In this document: in pieces, positions 40,901 through 46,584 of the stretch
How positions within the stretch are numbered: position 1 is the first letter of the stretch
Layout of the letters: every line of letters starts with the position of its first letter
Assembly (NCBI RefSeq): GCF_001424485.1
Contig: NZ_LMQC01000001.1
Coordinates: 749,755 to 813,754, forward strand
DNA: 64,000 bases
Source: Modestobacter sp. Leaf380
Lineage (GTDB): Bacteria; Actinomycetota; Actinomycetes; Mycobacteriales; Geodermatophilaceae
Reading direction: 5' to 3'
Translations under genes and position numbers: made by a program
Notes under the pieces: model-generated
Told to the model about the DNA's origin: nothing
Seen by the model: only the letters and a program-made list of their open reading frames with translations
The model's database searches: none

Positions 40901-43900
40901 CGATCGGCTGGGTGGGACGGAGCAGGTGGTCCTTGACCTGCTGCACCTGCTCTGGCGTCGCCCAGCCCACGGTCGCTGCGATGCGCGCGACGTCGCCGTC
41001 GTCGGCACGGAACCGCTCGTAGGCAGCGCCCGCCTCGGCGAGAGCCGCATCGGCCTCGGCCTGCGCTGCAGCCGCCGGCGCGGCGGGCAGCGGGGTCCGG
41101 GGAGTGCCCGCCGGTGTGTCGGTGGCCTGCACGGTGCCCAACGACGGGGAGACGACGACCGGCACACCGTCCGGGCCCGTGGTCGCCTGGCCGATCGCCG
41201 CGGCGCAGGAGGAGCACGGCTCCTTGTACGGCGTCGGGGTCCGCTCCCCCTCGACGGTGGTCCCGGCCTTGAGGTCCACGGAGGTGATGACGGCACCGGC
41301 CAGGACGGCGTTGGCCCACTGCTCGAACGGCGCCCACTCGGCGTCCGAGGCCGTGCGAGCGGGGAGTGGCCCAGGGAGCTCGGGGATGCCGTCCTGCCCG
41401 GCTCGGTCCTGCGCCGACCACAGCGCGTCGGACAGCAGCGCCACCTCGGCGCACTGCCCGTGGTGGACGGCGGGGCTCCCGCCGGTCCGCACGGCGTCGT
41501 ACACCCGGCTGACGACGGGGTGCACCCTGTCCAGGGTCCCGCCCTTGATGCTGGTGTGCGTCCAGACCCGGCCGTCGGCGGTCACCAGCGCACCTGCGGT
41601 GCCCGGGACCTTCGACCGCTGCTTCTTGGACACCGGCTCACCGGGGTGCTCCGCACTCCACCGCGCGGCGAAGGCGTCCTGCGTGGTCTCGGCCAGCCGC
41701 GAGGCGCGGTCAGCCGCGACCTCGGCGGCGGTGGTGCCGGTCAGGTCGACGGTCTCGGAGGGCAGTGAGTAGCTGGTCGTCCCGGGCGCCGACCACCCCG
41801 GGCCGGACAGCCCGGCGTACCCGGCGAGCGGGGCCGTGGCCGTCGCCGGGCTCAGCCCGGACACCGCCCCGGACGCCTCGAACGGGCTGCTGGGCGGTCC
41901 GCCCGGGTTCGTGGTCGACGACGCGGGGACCGAAGACGGACCCACAGGGGCGGACGGCGACGACGGACTCACCGTCGACGCAGCCTCGACCGACAGCGTC
42001 GAGGTCGAGGTCGAGGCAGCCGGCGCCGTCGTCTGCGGCGCGTTCACGGCCGGCGGCGTCGCTGTCGAGGTCGGCGCGGGCGCAGCAGTCGAGGCCGGCG
42101 CAGCCGTGCCGGGCGGCGTCGCAGTCGAGGCCTGCGCGGGCGCAGCCACGGCAGCAGCCGCCGGCGTCGAGGCCGGGGCAGCCGGGCCCGACTGCGTCGC
42201 TGCCGGGGTCGGCGTCGGCGCAGTCGGGGTCGGCGCAGTCGGGGTCGGCGCAGTCGGGCGGTTCGTGGCGGGTGCGGGCGTGCTGCCCCCGACCCCCGGG
42301 GCCACCGCGGGCGTCGTGGTGCCGGTCGCCACGGTCGCCACGGTCGACGCGGGGACCGGCGCGGTCGACGACGGGGTCGTCGGGACCGTGGGGGCCGCGG
42401 ACGGCGACGTGCCGGCGGCGGGGGACGCGTGTGCGGGGGCAGGGGATGCCGGAGTCGGAGATGCCGGAGTCGGAGATGCCGGAGTCGGCAGTGCCGGAGT
42501 CGGGGACCCGGCCGGCGGGACCGGGGACGCGGTCGACGGTCCGGCCACGGAGGACGCCGACGTGGTGCCTGTCGTCGCCGTGCTCGGGCTCCCGGTCGGG
42601 GCAGGGACCGGCGTGGTCGACACCGCACCGGCCGGGGACGCGAGCCCAGCCACGGGCGACGGCGTCGTGTCAGCCGACTGTGCCGGTGCAGAGGACGACG
42701 GCGCGGAGGTCGACGGGACGGGGGCCGACGTCGCGGAGGACGACGGCACGGGGGCCGACGTCGCGGAGGACGACGGCACGGGGGCCAACGTCGCGGAGGA
42801 CGACGGCACGGGGGACGACGGCACGGGGGCCGACGGCGCGGGCTCAGCCGTCGTGGGTGTCCCGGCAGAGGGGCCGGTCACCGAGGTCGTCGAGGTCGCG
42901 GGCGAGGCCGGTGCGGCCGGTGCCGCAGGAGGGGTCGCAGACGTCGGCGATGCGGTGGCGCCCGGCGCACCGGCCGCTGACGTCCCCGGCACCGCGGGGG
43001 ACGTCGCACCGACGGGTGCCGAGGCGGGCGTGGGCGTCGCAGCGGCGGTCGCCGTGGCTCCGGCCGAGGCCCCCGACGAGGGCGAGGCAGCGACCACGGG
43101 TGCCGAGGTCCCAGCGGAGACCGGTGCGGCCGGGGTCGTGGGAGCAGCCTCGGTCGACGGTGTCGGCGACGCGGGCGCTGTGCCGGCAGGAGCCGGGGTG
43201 CCCGTCGCCGGTGCGCCCGTGGCCGCGGTCCCCGCCGACGCGGTGGCGCCCGGGCCGGCCGCAGGCCCGGACGACGACGGGCCCGCGGTCCCAGCCGACA
43301 CCCCGGCAGTCCCGGCCGACGCTGCCGCAGTCCCCGTCGACCCCGATGTCCCGGTCGCGGCGGTGGCCCCCGTCGACGCAGAGGTCCCCGCCGAGGCCGC
43401 AGGCCCCGACGAGGCCGCTGTCCCCGCCGACGCGGTGGCGCCCAGGCCGCCCGCAGGCCCGGACGACGACGGGCCCGCGGTCCCAGCCGACACCTCGGCA
43501 GTCCCGGCCGACGCTGCCGCAGTCCCCGTCGACGCCGTGGTCTCGGTCGAGGCCGTGGTCCCCGTCGAGGCCGGGGCCCCCGTCGAGGCCGCAGTCCCCG
43601 CCGAGGCCGCAGTCCCCGCCGACGCCGGAGTCCCACCCGACGGGGCCGTCGTCCCCGCCACCGACGGACCGGCGCCCGGCGAGGCCGCAGGCGCCCCGGC
43701 CGCGGGACCCGACGAGGACGCAGCGGCCCCGGCCGGCGCACCAGCCGCCGACGACGGGCCGGCGGCCGCCGGGGCTCCCGTCGAAGCAGCGCCGGCCGAG
43801 GCGGGCGCGGACCCGGTCTGCGCAGCGGTGCCCGTACCGGCCGCGGTGCCGGCAGCCGCCGAGGCGCTCGACCCCGCAGGAGCCCCGGCAGGCGCCCCGG

Positions 43901-45389
43901 CCGGCGCCCCGGCCGCGGACCCACCCTCGGCAGCGCCGGAGGAGGCAGCCGAGGCTGGAGCAGCACCGCCGGCCGATGAGGCACCAGCGCCCGAGGGAGA
44001 CCCAGCGCCGGCTGCCGCCGGGGCACCGCCGCTGCTGGGCGTGCCCGGGCCCTGGGCCGCGCCCGCGGACGCGTCCACGACGACCGGAGGGCTCCCCGCC
44101 GTCGCGCCACCGGCCGCTGCGGCCCCGCCGGGCAGCAGGCCCGCGTCCTGCAGCGCGGCCGCACCCTGGGGTGAGGCGTTGTCGGCCAGCGCCTGCGCCA
44201 GGGCCGGTCCCGTCTGGGCTGCGCCCGCCACGGCGGCGGACGGGTTGACCACGGCGGCGGCGACGTCGGGGCTGAACGGGCTGACCATCCCGGCACGCCC
44301 GACGCCCGCTGCCGCGGAACCGGCCATGGAGGTGGCCAGCTCGCTCAGCGACATGGTCCAGTCCCCGTAGACGGTGCCGTTGGCCAGGTAGGACGCGGCT
44401 GGGGAGATGATCGCGTTGGTGACGGCCGCCTGGGCCGCGGTCGAGGGCCAACGCGCCGCCGAGTTCCGCAGTCCCGGCAGCTGCGCACCGTCGACGTCGG
44501 TCCGGGTCACGGCACGGGACAGACCCGAGCGTCGGTTCAAGCCGGTCGCCGCCCGGCTCACACCCGCGCCGACCGGCACCCCGGCCAGACCGCCGGCCGC
44601 ACCGCCCATGGCCGAGGCTGCGGTCTTCTTGCCGTCCCACTCGGTGCGGGTGCCGCGGCGGAACTGGTCCAGCTGGGTCACCGCGTCGATGAAGACCTCT
44701 TCGGCGACCTCCTCGGCCACCTCCTTGCCCACGTGGGTGGCCAGGGCCCGGCGGCCGGCGGCCGTCGTCACCGATCGGGCTGCGGTGACGCCGACCTGGC
44801 GGGCTGCGGCCTTCATCGCGGCCTGGGTGGCGAACCGCCGTCCGGCGATCTGCACGAGCTTGGAGATGATCTGGCTGATCGCGGCCCGTAGGCCCGCGAT
44901 GATGCCCCCGGCCGCCCCGAGCGAGGCACCGAAGGTGAAGAAGGCCATCAACACGGAGGCGAAGAGGGCCGCGATGGCGATCCAGAACGCCACGTTGATG
45001 GAGATCTTGGAGTACTGCGTCTCCCGCGCGAAGGAGTCCGTCTGCTGGGCGTAGGCGTTCGCGTTGGTCAGCAGGACCTGCAGGCCCTTGTCCGGCGCGG
45101 CGAGGAGGTCGTCCTGGATCTGGCGGAACACCTGTGCGGCGGGGGCGTCCCAGCCGGCCAGCAGGGTCGCGGCGGCGCCGCTCTCGGCGGCGATGGCCTC
45201 ACTGAGCTGGCTCTGCAGTTCGCCGTAGTGCTCGGACAGCTGCCAGAGCGCGGTCTCGGAGCCCTCCGGCCAGTTCTGGCCGGCGACGAGGAAGGAGATC
45301 AGGGAGTCGGCCCATCCGGGGAACGACTCACCCCAGGCCTTCCCGACGTCCCCCACGCCACCCCCGCTCGTCGTCTCCGGCCCGGACAC
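33756..45389 (-). CDS. Giant WXG100-type polymorphic toxin frame, 3877 codons
   Basis: A single stop-free frame from a GTG at 45387-45389. Order: a WXG100-like export domain with membrane helices (1-~165), an alpha-helical region, an Ala/Pro/Ser/Thr linker (~430-1195), YwqJ-type deaminase (C1313-A-E1315, PC1392-S-S-C1395), HExxE module (H1536), ADP-ribosyltransferase-like module (~1665-1948), papain-like module (C2222, H2328, D2343) and a membrane/coiled-coil/proline-rich tail (~2469-3877). Three immunity-like genes use another frame inside it, at giant residues ~1584-1658, ~1950-2084 and ~2379-2468. There the giant translation turns into Gly/Arg/Asp-rich nonsense. So one product of full length is doubtful. 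The N-terminal toxin is firm; the downstream modules may be silent cassettes. Confidence 0.75.
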   Translation of the reverse strand: MSGPETTSGGGVGDVGKAWGESFPGWADSLISFLVAGQNWPEGSETALWQLSEHYGELQSQLSEAIAAESGAAATLLAGWDAPAAQVFRQIQDDLLAAPDKGLQVLLTNANAYAQQTDSFARETQYSKISINVAFWIAIAALFASVLMAFFTFGASLGAAGGIIAGLRAAISQIISKLVQIAGRRFATQAAMKAAARQVGVTAARSVTTAAGRRALATHVGKEVAEEVAEEVFIDAVTQLDQFRRGTRTEWDGKKTAASAMGGAAGGLAGVPVGAGVSRAATGLNRRSGLSRAVTRTDVDGAQLPGLRNSAARWPSTAAQAAVTNAIISPAASYLANGTVYGDWTMSLSELATSMAGSAAAGVGRAGMVSPFSPDVAAAVVNPSAAVAGAAQTGPALAQALADNASPQGAAALQDAGLLPGGAAAAGGATAGSPPVVVDASAGAAQGPGTPSSGGAPAAAGAGSPSGAGASSAGGAAPASAASSGAAEGGSAAGAPAGAPAGAPAGSSASAAAGTAAGTGTAAQTGSAPASAGAASTGAPAAAGPSSAAGAPAGAAASSSGPAAGAPAASPGAGPSVAGTTAPSGGTPASAGTAASAGTAASTGAPASTGTTASTETTASTGTAAASAGTAEVSAGTAGPSSSGPAGGLGATASAGTAASSGPAASAGTSASTGATAATGTSGSTGTAAASAGTAGVSAGTAGPSSSGPAAGPGATASAGTAATGAPATGTPAPAGTAPASPTPSTEAAPTTPAAPVSAGTSAPVVAASPSSGASAGATATAAATPTPASAPVGATSPAVPGTSAAGAPGATASPTSATPPAAPAAPASPATSTTSVTGPSAGTPTTAEPAPSAPVPSSPVPSSSATLAPVPSSSATSAPVPSSSATSAPVPSTSAPSSSAPAQSADTTPSPVAGLASPAGAVSTTPVPAPTGSPSTATTGTTSASSVAGPSTASPVPPAGSPTPALPTPASPTPASPTPASPAPAHASPAAGTSPSAAPTVPTTPSSTAPVPASTVATVATGTTTPAVAPGVGGSTPAPATNRPTAPTPTAPTPTAPTPTPAATQSGPAAPASTPAAAAVAAPAQASTATPPGTAAPASTAAPAPTSTATPPAVNAPQTTAPAASTSTSTLSVEAASTVSPSSPSAPVGPSSVPASSTTNPGGPPSSPFEASGAVSGLSPATATAPLAGYAGLSGPGWSAPGTTSYSLPSETVDLTGTTAAEVAADRASRLAETTQDAFAARWSAEHPGEPVSKKQRSKVPGTAGALVTADGRVWTHTSIKGGTLDRVHPVVSRVYDAVRTGGSPAVHHGQCAEVALLSDALWSAQDRAGQDGIPELPGPLPARTASDAEWAPFEQWANAVLAGAVITSVDLKAGTTVEGERTPTPYKEPCSSCAAAIGQATTGPDGVPVVVSPSLGTVQATDTPAGTPRTPLPAAPAAAAQAEADAALAEAGAAYERFRADDGDVARIAATVGWATPEQVQQVKDHLLRPTQPIARPDGTLDHRPFTPHPLIAEAWQRMSDGEVRASDEVLLRHELTESDLLASGDAANYQEAHTRATSAHDWVAALAREGVHPTLTEGHAHGAAGALGTRGGDPDHGHVPLRGGPGPDGGLDGDRQGERPAARDAARPGDVGGARGGPGTGRDGDLAGDGRAGGLTDGPPPPPGTGDRGAAVVTPTQAGGPASAPATGVVEVELVDGSTVTPAYGRDRLDVGRGFEQALPDLLPAGTSPADFHALRTAELATLDPDQREVLRQVRDTQAVSPGDLVQRALPLEATRGYLGNQPVLDDEGALVFDPAGARGYTAALRDVIGLTTPAEVVEGLRLDYTDRGYESRNGRPPYRADDDTIAVLRFPVGEDATTLRTPYGPALGGTDVDPTPFTGNGFTASQGHAVPEYRTDEFVVLPDGAEIWSVGRDGSETLLGVFDGEVWTSTAAGQEHAGLTTTEEVHDQTDAAPSEHGHLGGVAGSDLRGGALRPAAGIGEALQPGPAGRPVDGDPDGPLEQGGPGGRGRAVPGADDVPVAGGAVQRGGLDPRGPAAADLPRSGPPSSGDPGSDDGPAGRVRDDGGARRGDLGGAGPLPGLTGPAGQTDALDARTSDPAAQRPAPIDSASASDADGSVADLTAAMDALSLDPAAQGPSPADGSVADLTAAMDALALNPGTARPEVEPDRYTDPGDAIRQALRQAHAADPRLTSWVSRVNPNLQVHPVGSDAAAQWANNCGECSRRVADAVGGQGVEPAWGDPRRGEYREMYDWAGVRPQSAATAPAPAPADPAAPVVPADDTAAFTQQAWATIADQLAGAPVGTVAVLGVDWNVTGFARGEAGGHWFTAVVTDQGLQWVDGQDGTVSGWPPAYTHLIWRAEAIVRRPGAAWEGMDLAAGRGDGTGTAGDAGGSRGSGASVDGGRRPGDGGPVAGAAVPGRVGGGPADVTAGGAPAAGPGREGPAGAPGQGDPGGGAREPGGRAGLTPDGGDAVSSFPGQQLAELAVDRVLRSATVHRAAGVTATGRDRETGTRVFTAPGVAEFRVRVERSGELPPGTRSSSRQDDGGPAGPLFRVTVSDTVPSTDVERTVARELAAIVARQQGALDGPPVLTSGPAQQLGSRAPQLTVADRTGLAELRLLADRTRSSAPGESRRATEGLRPLLERLGLLLAPPPAAADTAAGATPDVSSTAPAVVAQGETADGIELTPVGGSTPGPDTNPAASTPAASADPASAARAEAAAQRREGYAARFQSLPDDVQTLVFALNNSALAEVVDSGVSPLRRYLLKTLGASSLAGAVASVAGAGLSAAAGAPQGAVAGGVGVVTTSLTGVSTAWAERGAARATEQLGTRVDAQDRVPAAVRLLRARSAETAAAGRRADAALSDEVRQLRTRLDGGGDVAVQAAAPAPRTTGPDVRPDAADRLAAERAGEAGLSRRARAREKVLSLGRYLAKHATGATIAAGVGVGINVGIAAAVGWPLLTVAVGALVAAVVVAVATALVERWTAQRKAAREDRKNAELDARAQALETAHAQRRTATQRADLARLAGLEADQVAEQQRLLDPARTATGAAAPSEQAESTEPTGPTEAAAPARADAPGVAGSWLDLQVRGVFTDLARRRTALDTREQAAGTPARPPSQERKALTQDLAAAVAAHDLVGSDLLTGADPAAPLTTEDLARLADTPWVSRRADLLQAVTAELDATAAEQLLADISVGDPRPAATPSWAEHLPKWLVSLALPVAAATVVAAVAGPGGLIASALSAVAVVSVPAAAAIERRFALRTEAAKDSDGAASPASAGLRQARAVHDARLDLEVALAQARVEVQQLVTEVARELADQRVAAEEAATAGARQEHLARALDRLRSAPEPGRADVVAGTTTAADPDRAALGAAAAAPVTAPEGATRQTLREYQARFAAPAATAGALTGAAAVATLAAGGLPAGGLATWAVGDRALLGSAVTSSAGLLLAPVAALAERQLTDDTLARTTARDAQIGNHSALLLAAEHRQAFAALGAETVELQRALDDLVGVLLAPPGTGSSTQGRPSPDDTVDGAGPLPVDPAQPDRARSGEESVWARGRAIANSTGWDREPHVREVTAPAAQRVEDRPFPVPEVQPPTPTPPTPTPPTPTPPTPTPPTPTPPTPTPPTPTPPTPTPPTPTPPTPTPTSPTPVTPPPTVPAPPAAPPAQPGRPGGDPTPPRHPSGPPQTGLPRPLPPVPPRAPGGRPVHPPAGPPHAPAGPVWGPATGECFTVDVEGDRRTVSALVSLAGPHGRSLRLLVRVSVTPHGRPVVLLAGLDGVPDRGVVLPVAALLAELPAEVGLPRDWLRHAFWGVLCPAGPEEPHGVLREVEVRWTDDSPALTGRERVLPEHAAAELGRERHLGPVDDAVAALTRDRAPAR
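34471..34605. repeat. 15-bp minisatellite coding (PPTPT)n
   Basis: Nine consecutive 15-base units GGCGG[GC]GTCGG[GA]GTC, flanked by partial units, in frame with the giant ORF, where each encodes one Pro-Pro-Thr-Pro-Thr block. Two unit variants alternate in the first six units, which points to expansion by duplication of pairs. Copy number should vary between strains. Confidence 0.9.
37985..38254 (-). CDS. Nested immunity gene 3 (Imm35/YrhB-like)
   Basis: An 89-residue protein in a different frame from the giant ORF. The TTG at 38252-38254 is preceded by GGGAGGGG eight bases upstream. Protein text GAVAAVLRWTGVDDQATEGP, PFLDAWAVVRPTSRRGEPLL and GRVRPVHLARETLEEAHASL resembles the small Imm35/YrhB immunity fold, in which a W-V-V strand is followed by a G-x-V strand. 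It lies directly after the papain-like module, where that toxin's antidote is expected. The giant frame across it gives only Gly/Ala/Asp-rich text, so this frame is the coding one. The family match is moderate; the position is strong support. Confidence 0.7.
   Translation of the reverse strand: MPQDEETGRALPGTPEGAVAAVLRWTGVDDQATEGPWRARPFLDAWAVVRPTSRRGEPLLLVRAGRVRPVHLARETLEEAHASLVAEQA
38275..38890 (-). other. Papain-like glutamine deamidase (Tox-PL) module
   Basis: Giant residues ~2167-2372. It starts RYTDPGDAIRQALRQAHAAD and holds the NxCxxC segment AQWANNCGECSRRVADAVGG (Cys2222), GGHWFTAVVTDQ (His2328) and LQWVDGQDG (Asp2343). This Cys-His-Asp order and the W-[VI]-D-x-Q motif are those of the papain-fold toxin/glutamine deamidase family found at the C termini of secreted actinobacterial toxins. 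It would modify a host or rival protein side chain. It is followed at once by the nested Imm35-like gene. Confidence 0.8.
38920..39038. repeat. 41-bp direct repeat before the papain-like module
   Basis: Two copies (38920-38960 and 38998-39038) with a single mismatch, offset by 78 bases, so in frame. Each encodes DGSVADLTAAMDAL. The repeat lies exactly between the second nested immunity gene and the papain-like toxin module, where a cassette junction would be expected. Confidence 0.8.
39137..39541 (-). CDS. Nested immunity gene 2 (antidote of ART-like module)
   Basis: A 134-residue protein in another frame inside the giant ORF. The ATG has GGAGGAA upstream, and 40 of its first 44 codons end in G or C, as in real genes here. 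Text such as TWAEWQGRTFEAVPSARPPG, VRTTCRWQGEPFSVEGS, LQLTYLGRDHRRAETLGL and PGVYVTTAAPDEVTSVEQ aligns with the 131-residue protein at 63006-63401. That protein follows a related toxin module with a GTGA overlap. The shared order toxin-then-immunity at two places in the window makes this a credible antidote gene although the giant frame stays open through it. Confidence 0.75.
   Translation of the reverse strand: MTRPTQHPASTDTWAEWQGRTFEAVPSARPPGSVKLFSPDRPDDRWTATRTGRWSRVVPAAEAELYRVRTTCRWQGEPFSVEGSTPGGRLQLTYLGRDHRRAETLGLTMAQPGVYVTTAAPDEVTSVEQVRSPV
39545..40400 (-). other. ADP-ribosyltransferase-like toxin module
   Basis: Giant residues ~1665-1948. The core reads FHALRTAELATLDPDQREVL, RGYTAALRDVIGLTTPAEVV, IAVLRFPVGEDATTLRTPYG, PFTGNGFTASQGHAVPEY and LPDGAEIWSVGRDG. 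The pattern R...[FT]TxxGFTxS...E fits an ART-like fold, but I cannot confirm the three catalytic positions. The protein fragment at 63398-64000 shows the same blocks (RVSGYVHNLHDAAHLSTPEA, EPFTGLGFTAD, REYRV and AEVWEMAPDG), so this is a reusable toxin module. The immunity gene at 39137 follows it. Confidence 0.6.
40415..40639 (-). CDS. Nested immunity gene 1 (small, 74 residues)
   Basis: A 74-residue protein with its own ATG and an upstream GGAGGG, in another frame inside the giant ORF. It reads LLVHWERVAETPTTVTYRFG, GGSTVIDKVSGQPRG and ATGTWPETGVLVA. Small proteins with this W-x-R-V...Y-x-F-G...V-I-D-K...W-P-E-x-G layout often follow toxin modules with the HELTE motif in actinobacteria, as it does here; that is recalled knowledge, not a search result. 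The giant translation over the same DNA is Gly/Arg/Asp-rich and fold-less. Probably the antidote of the HExxE module. Confidence 0.68.
   Translation of the reverse strand: MALLVHWERVAETPTTVTYRFGADPGRMGGSTVIDKVSGQPRGTLLGQATWVVHEVVRERAATGTWPETGVLVA
40640..41110 (-). other. HExxE zincin-like toxin module
   Basis: Giant residues ~1428-1584. It reads AYERFRADDGDVARIAATVG, EQVQQVKDHLLRP, IAEAWQRMSDGEVRASDEVL, LLRHELTESDLLASGD and YQEAHTRATSAHDWVA. The HELTE motif (His1536, Glu1537, Glu1540) with a downstream EAH helix resembles metal-binding HExxH-type proteases, with Glu replacing the second His. This block is common at the ends of polymorphic toxins. Whether it is a protease or a structural zinc module is not known. 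Confidence 0.5.
41155..41720 (-). other. YwqJ-type nucleic-acid/nucleotide deaminase module
   Basis: Giant residues ~1224-1411. It begins AAEVAADRASRLAETTQDAF, then SIKGGTLDRVHPVVSRVYDA. The zinc site is HHGQCAEVALLSDAL (Cys1313, Glu1315) with EPCSSCAAAIGQ (Cys1392, Cys1395). This C-x-E plus P-C-x-x-C pattern defines the cytidine-deaminase-like toxin family YwqJ. All predicted zinc ligands and the catalytic glutamate are present. Antidotes of this toxin type are often SUKH proteins, and SUKH-3 genes lie at both ends of the giant frame. Confidence 0.8.
42445..42489. repeat. 15-bp tandem repeat in toxin linker
   Basis: Three copies of GATGCCGGAGTCGG[AC], in frame, encoding Ser/Pro/Thr/Ala blocks of the low-complexity linker. 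The surrounding linker (about 41800-44110) has many similar short imperfect repeats. Confidence 0.8.
42721..42810. repeat. 30-bp tandem repeat in toxin linker
   Basis: Three consecutive 30-base copies, the third with one change, encoding repeated APVPSSSATS-type decapeptides in the exported linker between the WXG100-like domain and the deaminase. Confidence 0.85.
43237..43533. repeat. Two 105-bp near-identical copies in toxin linker
   Basis: Copies at 43237-43341 and 43429-43533 differ by only a few bases. They encode STGTAAASAGTA-, SAGTAGPSSSGPA- and GATASAGTAA-like text. The in-frame duplication lengthens the low-complexity linker and indicates slippage or unequal recombination. Confidence 0.8.
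44895..45389 (-). other. WXG100-like export domain of the giant toxin
   Basis: Residues 1-165. The first ~120 residues read GDVGKAWGESFPGWADSLIS, QNWPEGSETALWQLSEHYGE, ESGAAATLLAGWDAPAAQVF and LTNANAYAQQTDSFARETQY, helical and with the N-WPE-x-x-E-x-AL motif of the long WXG100-like domain at the start of CpnT/TNT-type toxins. Two hydrophobic helices follow (NVAFWIAIAALFASVLMAFF and a glycine-rich one). This domain marks proteins exported through ESX systems, and an ESX locus begins within 1 kb. Confidence 0.82.
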
Positions 45390-45530
45390 CCCGGCGCGAC
45401 CCGCCAGCCGAGTCTGTCACCCGGTCGGCCGGATGGGCCAGCGCGCGCAGTCACCCGACCGGGTGTCGGGGCCGCCGTGGCCACCTGCCGGGTCGGCTAC
45501 GGTCGCACCGGGCCGATGCGAGGAGGACGG

Positions 45531-46235
45531 GTGCGCGAGGACGACGCCGCACGGGCACGGTTGACCTCGTGGGCTGCCTACAACGGCTGGGGCGGCGCCG
45601 CTGTCGGGCTCCGCCGGATCGACGGCGGCTGGCTGGGGTGGGTCACCCGGGAGCCCACCGACGACCCCGCGACCGGTGACGGCCTGCGCCTGCTCCTCAA
45701 CGCGGACGACACCGTCGACTCCTGGCCCGCCTGGCCGCTGGCCGAGATCGAGTCGCGGTGGTCCCGGTCCACCCCCGAGGACCGCTTCCCGCCCTACGTG
45801 CAGGCCGTGCTGGAGACCGCCGGCTGGTTCCCCGGCCGGCGCCTGGACGACGAGGTCCTCGACGCCTTCGCCGCCGAGATGGCCGTCGTGCCCGACCTGG
45901 ACCCACCCCTGGTGCTCCACGCAGCGGCCCGGGCCGCGCTCGCCGAGTTCGGGGGGCTGGTCCTGGAGGCCCCCCTGCGCACCCCGGTCCAGCTGGCACC
46001 GGTGCCCGGACACCGCTGGCAGGGCACCCTGGTCGACGCACTCACCGAGGTCTACGGCCAGCGCGTCTGCCTGATCGGACGCACTCCTGACGCGGAGCTG
46101 GTGATGGCCGAGGCCGGCTGGGTGCTCGCCACGACCGGTGGCGACTTCTACCGAGCCGGGGTCGACGTGGACACCGCCATCAGCACGCTGCTGACCCTGC
46201 GCGGGCCCCTGCCCGAAGTCGTCTTCGACGACTGA
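45531..46235 (+). CDS. YrhB-like plus SUKH-3 fusion immunity protein
   Basis: A 234-residue protein transcribed away from the giant toxin across a 141-bp gap. Residues ~1-90 read TSWAAYNGWGGAAVGLRRID, GGWLGWVTREPTDD and DDTVDSWPAWPLAEIESRW, resembling the small YrhB/Imm35 fold. Residues ~95-234 are SUKH-3 (YVQAVLETAGWFPGRRLDDE, ARAALAEFGGLVLEAPLR, LVMAEAGWVLATTGGDFY). The GTG has AGGAGG five bases upstream. A two-headed antidote next to a toxin with several warheads is reasonable; which module each half neutralises is unknown. Confidence 0.82.
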   Translation: MREDDAARARLTSWAAYNGWGGAAVGLRRIDGGWLGWVTREPTDDPATGDGLRLLLNADDTVDSWPAWPLAEIESRWSRSTPEDRFPPYVQAVLETAGWFPGRRLDDEVLDAFAAEMAVVPDLDPPLVLHAAARAALAEFGGLVLEAPLRTPVQLAPVPGHRWQGTLVDALTEVYGQRVCLIGRTPDAELVMAEAGWVLATTGGDFYRAGVDVDTAISTLLTLRGPLPEVVFDD

Positions 46236-46244
46236 GCGCGCCCG

Positions 46245-46580
46245 TCAGGGCAGTCCCTCGACCTCCACGGTCACGTGCCCGGCCTGGACCTCGTCGCTGG
46301 CGATGGACCGCTCGACGGCGGTCCGGGAGTCCACCCCGAGCTGCACCACCTGGTCCACCACCTCACCACCGACGGTGAGGAACTGGTCGGCGCCCTCGGT
46401 GTACCCGCCGGCGAACTCCTCGCCCGGGCCGTCACTCCCCCAGGTCGCCGGGGTGTTCAGCGCCTGGATGGCGGCCACGGTCTCGGTCCACCCCGACTTG
46501 AGCGGAGCCGAACCGGCGTCCCACTGGGCCAGTCCGTTGGACGCCTGCTGCGGGTCCACGTACACGCTGTCTTCTGCCAC
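46245..46580 (-). CDS. WXG100-like ESX-associated protein
   Basis: A 111-residue helical protein. It has the type VII substrate look: a central TPATWGSDGPGEEFAGGYTE turn (W-G between two helices), then GGEVVDQVVQLGVDSRTAVE. It resembles the EspC/DUF2580-type secreted partner proteins. It starts four bases after the YbaB-like gene and is probably secreted by the ESX system encoded beside it. It is 1 kb from the giant toxin and could be its co-secretion partner. Confidence 0.75.
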   Translation of the reverse strand: MAEDSVYVDPQQASNGLAQWDAGSAPLKSGWTETVAAIQALNTPATWGSDGPGEEFAGGYTEGADQFLTVGGEVVDQVVQLGVDSRTAVERSIASDEVQAGHVTVEVEGLP

Positions 46581-46584
46581 GGTG

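Noticed and set aside
41836-44370. 844-codon plus-strand Val/Ala/Gly/Asp-rich frame over the toxin linker
   Set aside because: Mirror of the repetitive minus-strand linker; repeats make all frames open.
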